A stretch of DNA of 64,000 nucleotides from contig JADJTQ010000014.1 in NCBI GenBank assembly GCA_016711125.1, forward strand, positions 186,001 through 250,000, read 5' to 3'. Made by a program: the position numbers and the translations under genes. This stretch comes from Saprospiraceae bacterium. Lineage in GTDB: Bacteria; Bacteroidota; Bacteroidia; Chitinophagales; Saprospiraceae. Shown piece by piece: positions 29,859 to 39,402 of the stretch (its first letter is position 1; the number at the start of each line of letters is the position of its first letter). A model generated the notes under the pieces. The model ran no database searches, was not told the DNA's origin, and saw only the letters and a program-made list of their open reading frames with translations.

Positions 29859-30452
29859 TTATTTACTCTCAGTGTTTAAGGCCATGGCAAGCTCAGGTGA
29901 TTCTGCTTCCTTCATTTTTTTTTCCAAATGGTCTTTTACAATTTTTTTCGCTCGGGCATAATTTGACTTTGAAGTGCCTTCGTGAATTCCTAGTGTCTGA
30001 GCGATTTCCTTGTGGCTATATTCTTCAAAAACATAGAGATTAAATACTGCGCGGTAACGTGGGGGTAGGTGCTGCAATACAGGAAGAATTGGCTCATCAG
30101 AAATCAAATTGCTTATCGGCTCCCAGTCATCTTTGGGAGCAGGTATCGTCAGGTAATTACTTAGTTCCATCCAGGTTGGAATCTTCTGAAGTGATCTCAA
30201 GCGGTCTATGCAAGTATTGATCGCTATTTTGCGTAACCAACCTTTGAATGGATAGCTGGGATCATACTGACTCAGCTTCAGAAAGACTTTGAGGAAAATA
30301 TCATTGAGCACCTCTTCTGCGACTTGACGACTCGACATATACCTTAATGTAATTGACATGATATACGCAAAGTAGGTCTCAAACAGATAGCGCTGAGCAT
30401 TGAGGTCACCTCCGGAGGCAAGCAATAGTTCTTCAGTTTGACTATCCTTCAT
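29859..30452 (-). CDS. ECF-type RNA polymerase sigma factor
   Basis: A 197-residue extracytoplasmic-function sigma-70 factor. Region 2 includes YLFETYFAYIMSITLRYMSSRQVAEEVLNDIFLKVFLKL and the core-binding YPFKGWLRKIAINTCIDRLR. Region 4 includes LPPRYRAVFNLYVFEEYSHKEIAQTLGIHEGTSKSNYARAKKIV. The gene is followed directly by the single-pass membrane/barrel protein, the usual Bacteroidota sigma-partner layout. It should direct RNA polymerase to a small regulon in response to an envelope signal. The divergent lactonase gene begins 120 bp away and could be a target, but I cannot show it. Confidence 0.95.
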   Translation of the reverse strand: MKDSQTEELLLASGGDLNAQRYLFETYFAYIMSITLRYMSSRQVAEEVLNDIFLKVFLKLSQYDPSYPFKGWLRKIAINTCIDRLRSLQKIPTWMELSNYLTIPAPKDDWEPISNLISDEPILPVLQHLPPRYRAVFNLYVFEEYSHKEIAQTLGIHEGTSKSNYARAKKIVKDHLEKKMKEAESPELAMALNTESK

Positions 30453-30572
30453 GTTCCATAAGGCCAGGTATTCACCCCTTATACGTGAAAAGATAGGGAT
30501 AATGGTTGCGTCAGGAGAAAAAAACTCTGATGAACTTTCATATCATCGGATTTTGGGTAAATTTATAAGATC

Positions 30573-31523
30573 ATGATTATCCATACCAAAGTAAGTGCCA
30601 CACTCAGGTCAAGCAAGTTTATGATAGCCCTAATGATTATGGTTACTATGGGTTGCAAATCACCAACTGAGGACTCAGGACCTAAAAAGGAAGAAGTCTA
30701 TGTGGCATCTGACTTCACTGGAGAACATCTTTTTACCAATGGCATTGAAGGCCCTGCGTTTGTGGATGGACTGCTCTATGCGGTTAATTTTGATACCCAG
30801 GGCACCATTGGTGTAATTGATCCTGCAGGCCGGTGCAGTTTGTTTGTCACCCTGCCGGAGGGCAGTATCGGTAATGGAATACGCTGTAATGATCTTGGAG
30901 ATCTCTTTGTCGCGGATTATACTAAACACAATATTTTGAAAATTGACCGCTCTTCGCGCAATATTGAGATCTATGCACATAGTGACTTAATGAATCAACC
31001 CAATGATTTGGCGATTAGAAGTGACGGAACGTTGTTTGCCAGTGATCCAAACTGGAAGGAAAGCACCGGCCAATTGTGGCGTATCAATACGGATGGTTCA
31101 GTGCACTTGCTCGAACAAAACATGGGCACATGTAACGGCATTGAGGTGAGTTTTGATGAAAAACATCTGTACGTTAATGAAAGTGTGCAAAGAAATGTCT
31201 GGAAATACGATCTATCTGACGATGGCAGCATCTCCAATAAAATGCTATTCCATCAATTTATTGATTATGGCATGGATGGTATGCGGTGTGATAATCAGGG
31301 GAACCTTTTTATTACCCGTCATGGCAAAGGCACAGTCGCTATTCTGGACAAAGAGGGAACCTTAATTCAGGAGGTCATATTTCAAGGGAAAAAGCCATCG
31401 AATATTGCCTTTGGTGGGAAAGACGGCAGAACCTGCTATGTAACCATGCAAGACCGGGGTGCCTTTGAGCAATTTAAGTCAGAGCATCCGGGACGATGCT
31501 ACCATTTACAAATGAGAAACTAA
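30573..31523 (+). CDS. SMP-30/gluconolactonase-like lipoprotein
   Basis: A 316-residue six-bladed beta-propeller of the SMP-30/LRE/gluconolactonase group with a lipobox-like TMGC (Cys28) after a hydrophobic leader. Family segments include EGPAFVDGLLYAVNFDTQGTIG, RCNDLGDLFVADY, QPNDLAIRSDGTLFASDPNW (the Asn-Asp metal site), CNGIEVSFDEKHLYVNES and DGMRCDNQGNLFITRHGKG. Expected metal-dependent lactone hydrolysis at the cell surface or in the periplasm. It heads a same-strand run with an amidohydrolase 6 bp downstream, then a BASS transporter, RidA and SelA-like genes, consistent with sugar-acid or amino-sugar breakdown. Confidence 0.88.
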   Translation: MIIHTKVSATLRSSKFMIALMIMVTMGCKSPTEDSGPKKEEVYVASDFTGEHLFTNGIEGPAFVDGLLYAVNFDTQGTIGVIDPAGRCSLFVTLPEGSIGNGIRCNDLGDLFVADYTKHNILKIDRSSRNIEIYAHSDLMNQPNDLAIRSDGTLFASDPNWKESTGQLWRINTDGSVHLLEQNMGTCNGIEVSFDEKHLYVNESVQRNVWKYDLSDDGSISNKMLFHQFIDYGMDGMRCDNQGNLFITRHGKGTVAILDKEGTLIQEVIFQGKKPSNIAFGGKDGRTCYVTMQDRGAFEQFKSEHPGRCYHLQMRN

Positions 31524-31529
31524 TCTATT

Positions 31530-32778
31530 ATGAAATTTAATTCTTTATACTATTTACTAATCCTTCTTTTGTCGGTTCCGGGGAAGTCAATACTGGCGCA
31601 GGAAGTGGATATGATCATTAAGGGGAGGTCATGTTATAGATCCCAAAAATGGCATAGATGGAGTCATGGATGTATCGATTGATGATGGTAAAGTGCTGGC
31701 TGTTGCGGCTGATCTTGGTACGGATGCTTTTCAAATCGTAGATGCTAAAGGATTGTATGTGGTACCTGGTTTGATCGATATTCACGGGCACCATTTCCAT
31801 GGAACGGTACCCGACAACTATCTATCCAATAGTTTCACGGCCCTTCCGCCAGACGGATTCACTTTGCGGTTGGGGGTTACCACTGTTGTTGATTGTGGAG
31901 GTGCTGGGTGGCGTAATTTCAAGACTTTCAAATCTCAGACTATCGATCACTCAAAGACCAGGGTTCTTTCCTTTCTCAATATTGTTGGATCTGGCATGGC
32001 AGGAGGCGCTGTCGAGCAAAATCTTGCCGATATGGACGCTAAGCTTACGGCCATGGAAGCCAAGGCACATCCGGAATACATCGTCGGAGTGAAAGTGGCC
32101 CATTATTCAGGGCCTGAGTGGACGCCTGTAGAGCAGGCGGTCAAGGCCGGTGAGTTAGCAGGTATCCCGGTTATTGTTGATTTTGGAGGGAATAAACCTC
32201 CACTATCCATTCAGACCTTGTTTTTTGATAAACTGAGACCCGGTGACATTTTCACCCATTGTTATGCACATGTGGCCTCACGCGAACCCATAGTCGATCC
32301 GGCAACTGGTAAAGTGAGACCTTTTGTTTTTGAAGCTCAGAAGCGAGGTATCATTATGGATGTGGGTCATGGGGGTGGTAGTTTTCTCTGGGATCAAGCT
32401 ATTCCTGCTGTAAAACAAGGACTAAAGCCGAATACGATCAGTACGGATTTACACACTGGCAGTATGAATGGCGGCATGAAAGATATGCTTAATGTGATGT
32501 CAAAATGCCTTTATTTGGGATTGTCAATGCCCGAAGTAATCGCGGCAAGCACCTGGAAACCCGCTCAGGTAATTAATCGACCTGAGTTAGGTCACCTTTC
32601 TCCGGGATCTGAAGCTGATGTCGCCATACTCAAAGTAGAGGAGGGAGACTTTGGCTATATTGACACCAAAGGATGGAAGGTAAACGGAACGCAAAAAATC
32701 GTTTGTGAATTAACATTGAGAACAGGTACGGTAGTTTGGGACCTCAATGGAATCAGTAGGCCACAATGGGAGAAATAG
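31530..32778 (+). pseudogene. Exported amidohydrolase/deacetylase, one frameshift
   Basis: A metal-dependent amidohydrolase of the TIM-barrel superfamily, with a signal peptide beginning at the ATG at 31530 (MKFNSLYYLLILLLSVPGKS). Composite-domain segment MIIKGGHVIDPKNGIDGV requires removal of one extra A near 31620-31626; without it the frame restarts at 31666. Metal ligands: IDIHGHHFH, GVKVAHYSGPEW, FTHCYAHVASRE, IMDVGHGGGSF and ISTDLHTGSMNGGMKD. It resembles the EF_0837/Atu3266 group acting on N-acyl amino acids or related amides, often encoded beside SelA-like genes. A secreted form is unusual and fits the exported partners downstream. Confidence 0.85.
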
Positions 32779-32958
32779 CCTTCGATAGGCTCAGGCTGAC
32801 GGCTTTGGCAGGCTTATCAGGTGCTGCTGAAAGCACGTGAAACCCCTTCCGGAGAGTTGACTTCTAATTTTTAAAACTCCCAAGTTTCAGCGATATGCTT
32901 TATCGGATTTATAATGAAACTTCAATCTTTAGATTAGGACCATTAAAATGAACATGAA

Positions 32959-34077
32959 TTGAAAACTATATACAAGATTTCACGTTGGCTTTCCATCGCA
33001 GCTTTAATCCTTACCATCATACTTTTTTTTATGGGGCAAAAAGAAAATCTAGGACTGCCCTTATTTTTATTTTTGCTTTTTCTGGCTCTTGCCATTCGAC
33101 CACATCCATTCCTTAAGGGGTTTTCTTATAGCATAATCATTTTAGGTGCCGTCATTCTTTCTATGTTTCATCCGGCTCCATTTCAAGAACTGGTGGGCTT
33201 TAAGATGTCAAAATTAATAGTCCCCCTTCTACAGCTGATTATGTTTGGTATGGGTACTGCCATGAGTGTGAAAGATTTTGTGGGAGTAATTAGAATGCCA
33301 AAAAGCGTAGGAATCGGTATCCTTTGTCAATTTACCATTATGCCTTTTTGTCGGTTTGGCCTTAGCTAAGATATTTGGGTTTCCTCCGAGATTGCTGCTG
33401 GGGTCATTTTAATTGGTTCATCACCCAGTGGTCTCGCATCTAACGTGATGTCCTATCTGGCAAAGGCTAATGTGGCATTGTCAGTCACACTCACAGCGGT
33501 TGCAACGTTGATAGCCCCGATTATGACTCCGCTATTGATGAAGTGGTTGGCAGCTGAGTATGTGCCCATTGAATTTTGGGCAATGATGTGGAGCATCATT
33601 AAAATTGTAATTTTACCTATCATCGGAGGTTTGGTTTTTAATCATTTTTTTCATGGCAGGGCCAAGTGGTTGGATGATGCCATGCCGATCGTATCTATGG
33701 CCGGTATCGCGATAATCATTACTATTATTACGGCAGCTGGACGCGACAGTTTACTCACGATCGGGTTTGCTTTGATTATTGCTGCCATCATTCACAACGG
33801 ATTAGGCTATGTGCTTGGTTATTGGGGAGCTCGATTATTTAAATTGTCTGAACGGGACTGTCGAACAGTTGCCCTTGAAGTGGGTATGCAAAATGGAGGT
33901 CTGGCATCCGGGATCGCTTTGGAAATGGGAAAAGTAGCAACGGTAGGCCTGGCACCGGCCGTGTTTGGTCCTTGGATGAATATTTCGGGTGGATCACTTG
34001 CCACCTGGTGGCGCGAAAAACCTACGGGAGATGAAGAAATAGAAGAGGAACCAGACGAAAATATTTTGGGAACTTAG
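32959..34077 (+). pseudogene. BASS-family (bile acid:Na+ symporter-like) transporter, two frameshifts
   Basis: A roughly 370-residue transporter of the bile-acid/sodium symporter fold, which in bacteria carries organic anions such as keto acids, pantoate or glycolate. About nine to ten hydrophobic segments are visible, with family motifs GIGILCQFTIMPFVGLALA, GVILIGSSPSGLASNVMSYLAKANVALSVTLTAV and EVGMQNGGLASGIALEMG. The frame breaks at the TTTTT run 33345-33349 (one T too many) and near 33385-33390 (one G missing), restoring FGFPPEIAAGVILIG. The start is uncertain: TTG at 32959 is in frame, while a nearby ATG at 32948 runs into a stop after four codons. Probably imports a product of the exported enzymes around it. 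Confidence 0.82.
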
Positions 34078-34294
34078 CCTTCGATTTACCGAGGATACTA
34101 CTGCCTGACCTAGGCTTTTATGTGCGAATAAAGATTCAGGCATCGATGGCGTAATAATGCATGGCAAATGGGGCAAGAGCACTACCTTGCCGGATCTCAG
34201 CTGAGAATCGAAAGATTTGGATATTTTTGCAATGTTGTGACGCATTTTTTTGCAGAATTACAATAATTAATATTTAATAAATAACAATTTACTC

Positions 34295-34756
34295 ATGGAA
34301 AATAGAAGATCAGTTTTTAAGAAAATTGGTGTGTCACTGGCAGCCATATTTGGTGCCGGCGTTGCAGCCAAAGCTGCGAATAAGGCCTCTACCAGTAAAG
34401 AAGTAGTTGGTGAGATTATTATGGATCAGGAAGTACCTTTGTTTTCGGGTGCAGTAAAGCATGGAAATACAATTTATATAGCAGGTAAAGGGGCTCACTT
34501 CGAAGGAGATATTACCTCTCACACCGACCATGTTTTGAATGAACTACAAAAAGAACTTGAAAAGAATGGATCTTCGATGGATAAGGTCCTGAAAGTTAAT
34601 GTTTACTTGGCAGACTTAGCAGACTATCAAGGTATGAATAAAGTATTTCGAGGTCGGTTCGGACCTAACCCCCCAGTGCGGACAACGGTGGCAACCTATG
34701 GTGGAGTGCCGGGAGATTCTCTGGTTGAGATGGATTGTATTGCTGCTTTAGATTAA
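34295..34756 (+). CDS. Tat-signal RidA-family enamine/imine deaminase
   Basis: A 153-residue protein whose first 33 residues look like a twin-arginine leader (NRRSVFKKIGVSLAAIFGAGVAA), followed by a RidA/YjgF domain. RidA hydrolyses reactive enamines and imines released by pyridoxal-phosphate enzymes. The catalytic arginine is in PPVRTTVATYGG and the acidic residue in LVEMDCIAAL, both in the expected places. Usual RidA proteins are cytosolic and about 130 residues, so the export signal stands out. It lies between the BASS transporter and a Tat-signal SelA-like PLP enzyme. Confidence 0.9.
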   Translation: MENRRSVFKKIGVSLAAIFGAGVAAKAANKASTSKEVVGEIIMDQEVPLFSGAVKHGNTIYIAGKGAHFEGDITSHTDHVLNELQKELEKNGSSMDKVLKVNVYLADLADYQGMNKVFRGRFGPNPPVRTTVATYGGVPGDSLVEMDCIAALD

Positions 34757-34963
34757 CGTTATATTAGGCTCAGCTCAAACATTAGGGTAACCAGTGCGTA
34801 AAACCCGGGCTAGGTTACCAACAATTTAGAGGCGTGATGGATCGAAGTCAGACCTCAGTGGATTTTCCTATTTTGGGAAGCAGGACATTATTGAACAAAC
34901 TGACTTTAGAAATCTGATCGAATTTGAAGATCTTCTTTTTTTAAAACTGTAAATAATGCAATC

Positions 34964-36190
34964 ATGATCAATAGACGGACATTACTTAGAAATTTGTCAG
35001 CACTGCCACTGGTTGGTGGCTTTATAGGAAGTAACTACTTGCTTGGAAAGGATGGCGTTGCCGATCGTACCTTGGGTGACAAATCGTACCGCGACTACTA
35101 CAAGGAGCTGGGAGTCCGCACATTTATAAATGCAGCTGGTACCTATACAGCCATGTCAGGATGTTTGATGCGAGATGATGTACTTGATGCCATTAATTAT
35201 GCATCAAAACAGTATGTCAACATTGATGATTTGCAGGACAAAGTTGGGGAGAGAATCGCCGAATTACTTGAATGTGAGGCGGCGACTGTGACAGCAGGTT
35301 GTTTTTCAGCATTGAGTCTGGGTTTGGCTGGAGTCCTTACCGGTACAGATGCCAAGAAAGCAGCAATGCTTCCTACTGATCTTACAGGCATGAAAAGTGA
35401 AGTCATTTTACAAAAATCGCATCATATCGGATATGCCCATGCACTTGTGAACTGTGGAGTTAAACTGATTTTGGTTGAGACTGCCGCTGAACTCGAAGCT
35501 GCTATCAATGATCAGACCGCGATGTTATGGTTTTTGAATTATGGCAATCCGGATGGCCAGATTAAACATGATGAGTTTATTCGACTGGGTAAGAAGCATG
35601 GGATACCGACCATGATCGATTGCGCAGCGGATGTACCACCTAAGGAAAACTTATTTAAATACACAAAGATGGGTTTTGATTTGGTGTGTTTTTCAGGAGG
35701 TAAAGGATTAAGAGGGCCGCAAAGTGCCGGATTATTACTCGGGCGAAAAGATCTGATCGCCGGCGCCCGCCAAAATGCGGCTCCTCGTGGAGATACAGTG
35801 GGCAGGGGGATGAAGGTCAATAAAGAGGAAACTTTAGGTATGCTGGCAGCTTTGGAAAATTTCCTTTCCAGGGACCATGATGCAGATTGGAAATTATGGA
35901 AGGCACAAATACAACATATTCATGATGCTGCAGCTTCAGTAGATGGAGTGAAACCTGAAATCCATGTGCCTGAGATTGCTAACCATGTGCCATCGCTCAA
36001 GATTAGCTGGGATATGAATAAGATAAAGATGGATGGCAACGAGGTAAGAGAAAAATTACGCATGGGACATCCGTCTATACAGACTGTGGGTGACAAAGAA
36101 TCACTAGGAATTACCACATGGATGTTAAATCCCGGCGAAGAACGTGCCGTGGCACCAAGAATGAAGGAAATTTTATCTGGGATGGCATAG
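34964..36190 (+). CDS. Tat-signal SelA-like PLP enzyme (ammonia-lyase type)
   Basis: A 408-residue fold-type I pyridoxal-phosphate protein related to SelA and D-glucosaminate-6-phosphate ammonia-lyase (DgaE). The leader (MINRRTLLRNLSALPLVGGFIG) is a classic twin-arginine signal. The mature chain begins with GVRTFINAAGTYTAMSGCLM, the family start, then ASKQYVNIDDLQDKVG, PTMIDCAADVPP (PLP-contacting Asp) and FSGGKGLRGPQSAG with the PLP lysine at residue 247. True selenocysteine synthase is unlikely, because no selD, selB or tRNA-Sec accompanies it and it is exported as a folded protein. It probably eliminates ammonia from an amino acid or amino sugar, making an enamine that the flanking RidA proteins could hydrolyse. 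Confidence 0.85.
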   Translation: MINRRTLLRNLSALPLVGGFIGSNYLLGKDGVADRTLGDKSYRDYYKELGVRTFINAAGTYTAMSGCLMRDDVLDAINYASKQYVNIDDLQDKVGERIAELLECEAATVTAGCFSALSLGLAGVLTGTDAKKAAMLPTDLTGMKSEVILQKSHHIGYAHALVNCGVKLILVETAAELEAAINDQTAMLWFLNYGNPDGQIKHDEFIRLGKKHGIPTMIDCAADVPPKENLFKYTKMGFDLVCFSGGKGLRGPQSAGLLLGRKDLIAGARQNAAPRGDTVGRGMKVNKEETLGMLAALENFLSRDHDADWKLWKAQIQHIHDAAASVDGVKPEIHVPEIANHVPSLKISWDMNKIKMDGNEVREKLRMGHPSIQTVGDKESLGITTWMLNPGEERAVAPRMKEILSGMA

Positions 36191-36292
36191 GATCTATAAG
36201 CCGGAGGGGATTTCAGATCTATTCTTAGAGTCTAAGAATAACATGCCGATTAAGAGGTGATATTATTATATATAAATTAAAAAATAGAATTC

Positions 36293-36853
36293 ATGAGGTA
36301 TCTTTTTTACAGTATGGTGGCATTGATGATCATTTCATGTGGAGATGCTCCAAAAACAGAAAATATGGAAGTACTAAAAGCACAAACCGGAGACTTTGAT
36401 TCGGAAGCAAAGTTAAAAGAAATGGGTATTGAGTTGCCCGCGGTATCGGCCCCGGTGGCTAATTATGTAAATTCGGTACGTACCGGTAATTTGGTCTATT
36501 TGTCAGGCAAAGGCCCTCAAAAACCGGATGGTACTTTTATCGAAGGAAAAGTCGGTGCTGACCTGACTATTGAGCAAGGTTATGAAGCTGGCAAGCTCAC
36601 CGCTATTCAGTCTCTGGCTTCCCTAAAGGCAGAGATTGGCAATCTAAATAAGGTAAAAAGAGTGGTAAAAGTGCTGGGTATGGTTAATTGCACACCGGAT
36701 TTTAGAGACCAACCTAAGGTAGTCAACGGCTATTCCGATCTGATGGTAGCGGTGTTTGGTGATCGGGGCAAGCACGCACGATCAGCAGTGGGTATGGGCT
36801 CTTTACCAGGCAATATTGCGATTGAAGTCGAGGTGTTTATTGAGGTGGAGTAA
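36293..36853 (+). CDS. RidA-like lipoprotein
   Basis: A 186-residue lipoprotein (lipobox-like MIISC, Cys16) whose mature part is a RidA-superfamily domain of a different subgroup from the gene at 34.3 kb: APVANYVNSVRTGNLVYLSGKGPQKPDG, then KHARSAVGMGSLPGNIAIEVEVFIEV, keeping the arginine and glutamate of the active site. Expected role is hydrolysis or removal of imines outside the inner membrane. It follows the SelA-like gene by about 100 bp on the same strand and closes the cluster. Confidence 0.88.
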   Translation: MRYLFYSMVALMIISCGDAPKTENMEVLKAQTGDFDSEAKLKEMGIELPAVSAPVANYVNSVRTGNLVYLSGKGPQKPDGTFIEGKVGADLTIEQGYEAGKLTAIQSLASLKAEIGNLNKVKRVVKVLGMVNCTPDFRDQPKVVNGYSDLMVAVFGDRGKHARSAVGMGSLPGNIAIEVEVFIEVE

Positions 36854-37386
36854 GAAAGAAGGAAGATTCTTTTCATATCTACTGGGTAAACTACTATTTT
36901 ATTTTTTTAATACGGTCCGGAAGATTAGATATAGCCTGTCTCCGACGCACCAAAGCCGTTCGGCCTACGCCATATGCTTCAGCCGAGTCCCTCGCTCGAC
37001 ACTAAAGCTAGGAGCGACAGGATCCAGCCTAGGAGGCTACGGCCTCTGAGGGACGGTGTAAGGCGACGGAGCGGTGTTAGACAGGTCTTAGTCTGTATCG
37101 CAACATGAGAGAACAGATCCGTCAAGCCTGGCCGGATAAAACCTTTCTGGCTGAAGAGACAGATTTACATTCTGCGGCTTCGGCAGAAGAATAAATAGAA
37201 TAAATCGACCCACGATAGAAACGGAAGAGCCAGAAAGAAGGCTTCTGCTTTAGGTATTCCGAGTTTTTTTCTGTCAGCCCTTCCATGTCTTGAAACGGTC
37301 AAATGATTTCGGTGTGTGTTTAACATACCGGAGATAATTGAGTTGTTCATTGCATATTAAGTTGAAGTGAACAATTTTGGTAATCA
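36854..37386. other. Gap with GC-rich structured segment
   Basis: No clear gene. The segment 36935-37085 is far richer in G and C than its surroundings. It can fold by long-range pairing: CCTGTCT (36935-36941) with AGACAGG (37079-37085), and GTCCCTC (36987-36993) with GAGGGAC (37048-37054), with further short arms. After it, 37105-37194 encodes a 29-residue frame (MREQIRQAWPDKTFLAEE...) that could be the tail of a lost gene. No Rfam class was recognised; the segment may be a structured RNA, a repeat element or a decayed insertion. Confidence 0.4.
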
Positions 37387-38657
37387 ATGCAACGTAGCTT
37401 GAACACATACCCAATACTATTCTACCGCGTCGTCATGTTTTTAAGAAGAGATCGCAAGACCTGTCTTATCTGTCTTTTATGTGCACTCTTTGTTGCCAAT
37501 GGTTATTCACAATCTGAATTTAGCCATCAAATAATCCCAATTGATAAATCCAGGTTTACCAAAAACTTACCTGAAGATTTAATTGCCACGAGGTGGCAGA
37601 GATTGATGAATTTGACCTGCTCCGAAGTATTAAATGTTTGGCGGCATTCCGATGAAGGAGGAGAGATTTCAGGTGAATATCTTGACTTCGGCTATTTGGA
37701 AAACAACAGCAAAACAGGTGAATTTGGACCTGAAACAAAAGGAGGTATTCGCCCGGCCGCCCAGTCAGCTTACACGCTTTCGGTTGCGCTATTTACCAAA
37801 GCTTATGAATCTGGTTTGACAAAAATCCCTGAAAACGAGGCATTAAAATACGCAGTAACAGTCGTCAGATCTTTAGCGAAAGATCATTTGGCCAATGGTG
37901 GAATTAATCATGCATGGGGAAATCAGTGGCAATCGGCCCAGTGGGCCAGTAAGATAGCTGTAGCAGGTTGGTTGTTGTGGGACTATTTAGGGGATGAAGA
38001 TCGATCCAGTATTCGCAATATGATCGAGTATGAAGCTAATCGCTTGATGAATATCACAGCACCTGCAGCCAATGAAAATTATAGAATAGATACACATGCT
38101 GAAGAGAATGGATGGGACGCGACTGGACTTCAGACTGCATGCGCCATGTTGCCCCGACATGAAAATCGTCCATTTTGGCTCAGTAGATTATACGAGTATC
38201 GACTCACTGCGTTGGCATCGCCAAGCGATTTGCAAAATGATCAGGGCATAGAAGGTCGCAAAATCAGTGAACGGATTACCGGATACAATATCGACTCGAT
38301 TGGTGCACTGGGAAATCATGGAGCCTATCCACATCCAGATTACATGGCAGCTCCTTGCGTCACTCGATTGAAGGAGCACTATTTTTCGATTAGGAGGATT
38401 GGAAATTCCTGAGGTAAATAGATTTAACTATGATTTGGTGTATAAAAATTTTTACGCTCACACTTGGAACGATACCAGTCCAATCTACCAATCGACGGAA
38501 ATATTTTTGGCCGATAGAAATTGAAAAGGACTGGCGTTTTGAATTCATTACTTACGGGATTATTGACTTGGGTGCACAACTATTAAATCGAGATAGTGCT
38601 GTTTCCGAAAAAGGATCTTTTTGGGAAGAGAAAACACCCAGAGAGCCCGTGATATGA
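37387..38657 (+). pseudogene. Broken alpha/alpha-toroid polysaccharide-enzyme-like gene
   Basis: The N-terminal 341 residues begin with a signal-like segment (LICLLCALFVANGYSQ) and are helix-rich with Trp/Tyr patches (NGGINHAWGNQWQSAQWASKIAVAGWLLWDYLG; THAEENGWDATGLQTACAML; SIGALGNHGAYPHPDYMAAP), resembling the toroid domain of heparinase/alginate-lyase-like enzymes. After a shift near 38390, the continuation is GLEIPEVNRFNYDLVYKNFYAHTWNDTSPIYQSTEIFL, and after another near 38520, KDWRFEFITYGIIDLGAQLL. Then the gene ends early, so its C terminus seems truly lost. Family assignment is tentative. No polysaccharide locus surrounds it, although a sulfatase follows at 40.7 kb. Confidence 0.5.
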
Positions 38658-38818
38658 ATCTCACTAGTTTTATTGCGGCGAGTGCTTATTTATATCGATG
38701 GATTATGTTTCAGGAAAAATAATTTAATTGGTTCTTAGTCATCTTTAGTGGGTAACTACACATATCGAATCATAAACTACTTTCGAATCGATCAATAATA
38801 TTTGATTCTATTATTATG

Positions 38819-39078
38819 TTCTTTTGTCTTGATACAAAAGAACCAAAAAATCAAGGCTTTAAGATCGAAGCCTAAAATAGATGATAAGAACCTAAATTCT
38901 AAAAACTCACCTTAGCGGCTGGTATTTCATGCTGGATGTCGCAAGTCATTAGGATAATTGGCTTTAGATAGGTGTTGGCTCATACAGTTTAGAATTTTTA
39001 ACGGTTCTTCCCATCCATTTCTTAACGGCTTATCTCTTAAGGCTATCACGGAGGCTTTTGATAAAAAGCCTTGGATTT
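38819..39078. repeat. MITE-like element with terminal inverted repeats
   Basis: The gene-free stretch 38658-39402 holds this element. It opens with the hairpin TTCTTTTGT/ACAAAAGAA (38819-38842), then ACCAAAAAATCAAGGCTTT, and closes with GGCTTTTGATAAAAAGCC (39053-39070) and AAAGCCTTGGATTT, an imperfect inverse of the left end. No transposase is encoded. Similar CTTTTGTATCAAGACAAAAG-type intergenic sequences are known to me from other Bacteroidota. The rest of the stretch shows nothing I can assign. Confidence 0.5.
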
Positions 39079-39402
39079 ATCTCTGGGCTTGACTTCAGTA
39101 CCTTGCATTGATGAAGCTAGCTGCATTATTTTTGACCTAAATCCCTTAATCTACTTAGATATTTAAATGGGTCGATTTTAGTCTATTTCTCTTTCTTTGA
39201 AGCCGCAGAATGTTGAGTCAGGGTGAGTTCGCCGAATCCCTGCTTTCTCTTGTTGAGTTAGAGTGAGGAAGATCTGCATCTTCCAGTTCTAAATAAAAAT
39301 AGAAATTGCAGTTTTCCCACTAAATATGAGCAAAAACCATTAATTTAAGAAGGTGTTCCTTTTATACAGGAAATCAAATATTGATTTAAGTTGAAGATTT
39401 AA

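Noticed and set aside
34964..36190. Selenocysteine synthase (SelA) and selenoprotein decoding of the TGA at 14413
   Set aside because: The SelA-like protein has a Tat leader and catabolic neighbours; no selB, selD, tRNA-Sec or SECIS-like hairpin was seen, and the glycosyltransferase has no reason to need selenocysteine.
36756..37049. 97-residue frame after the RidA lipoprotein
   Set aside because: It begins inside the RidA gene in another frame and runs through the GC-rich foldable segment without protein-like features.
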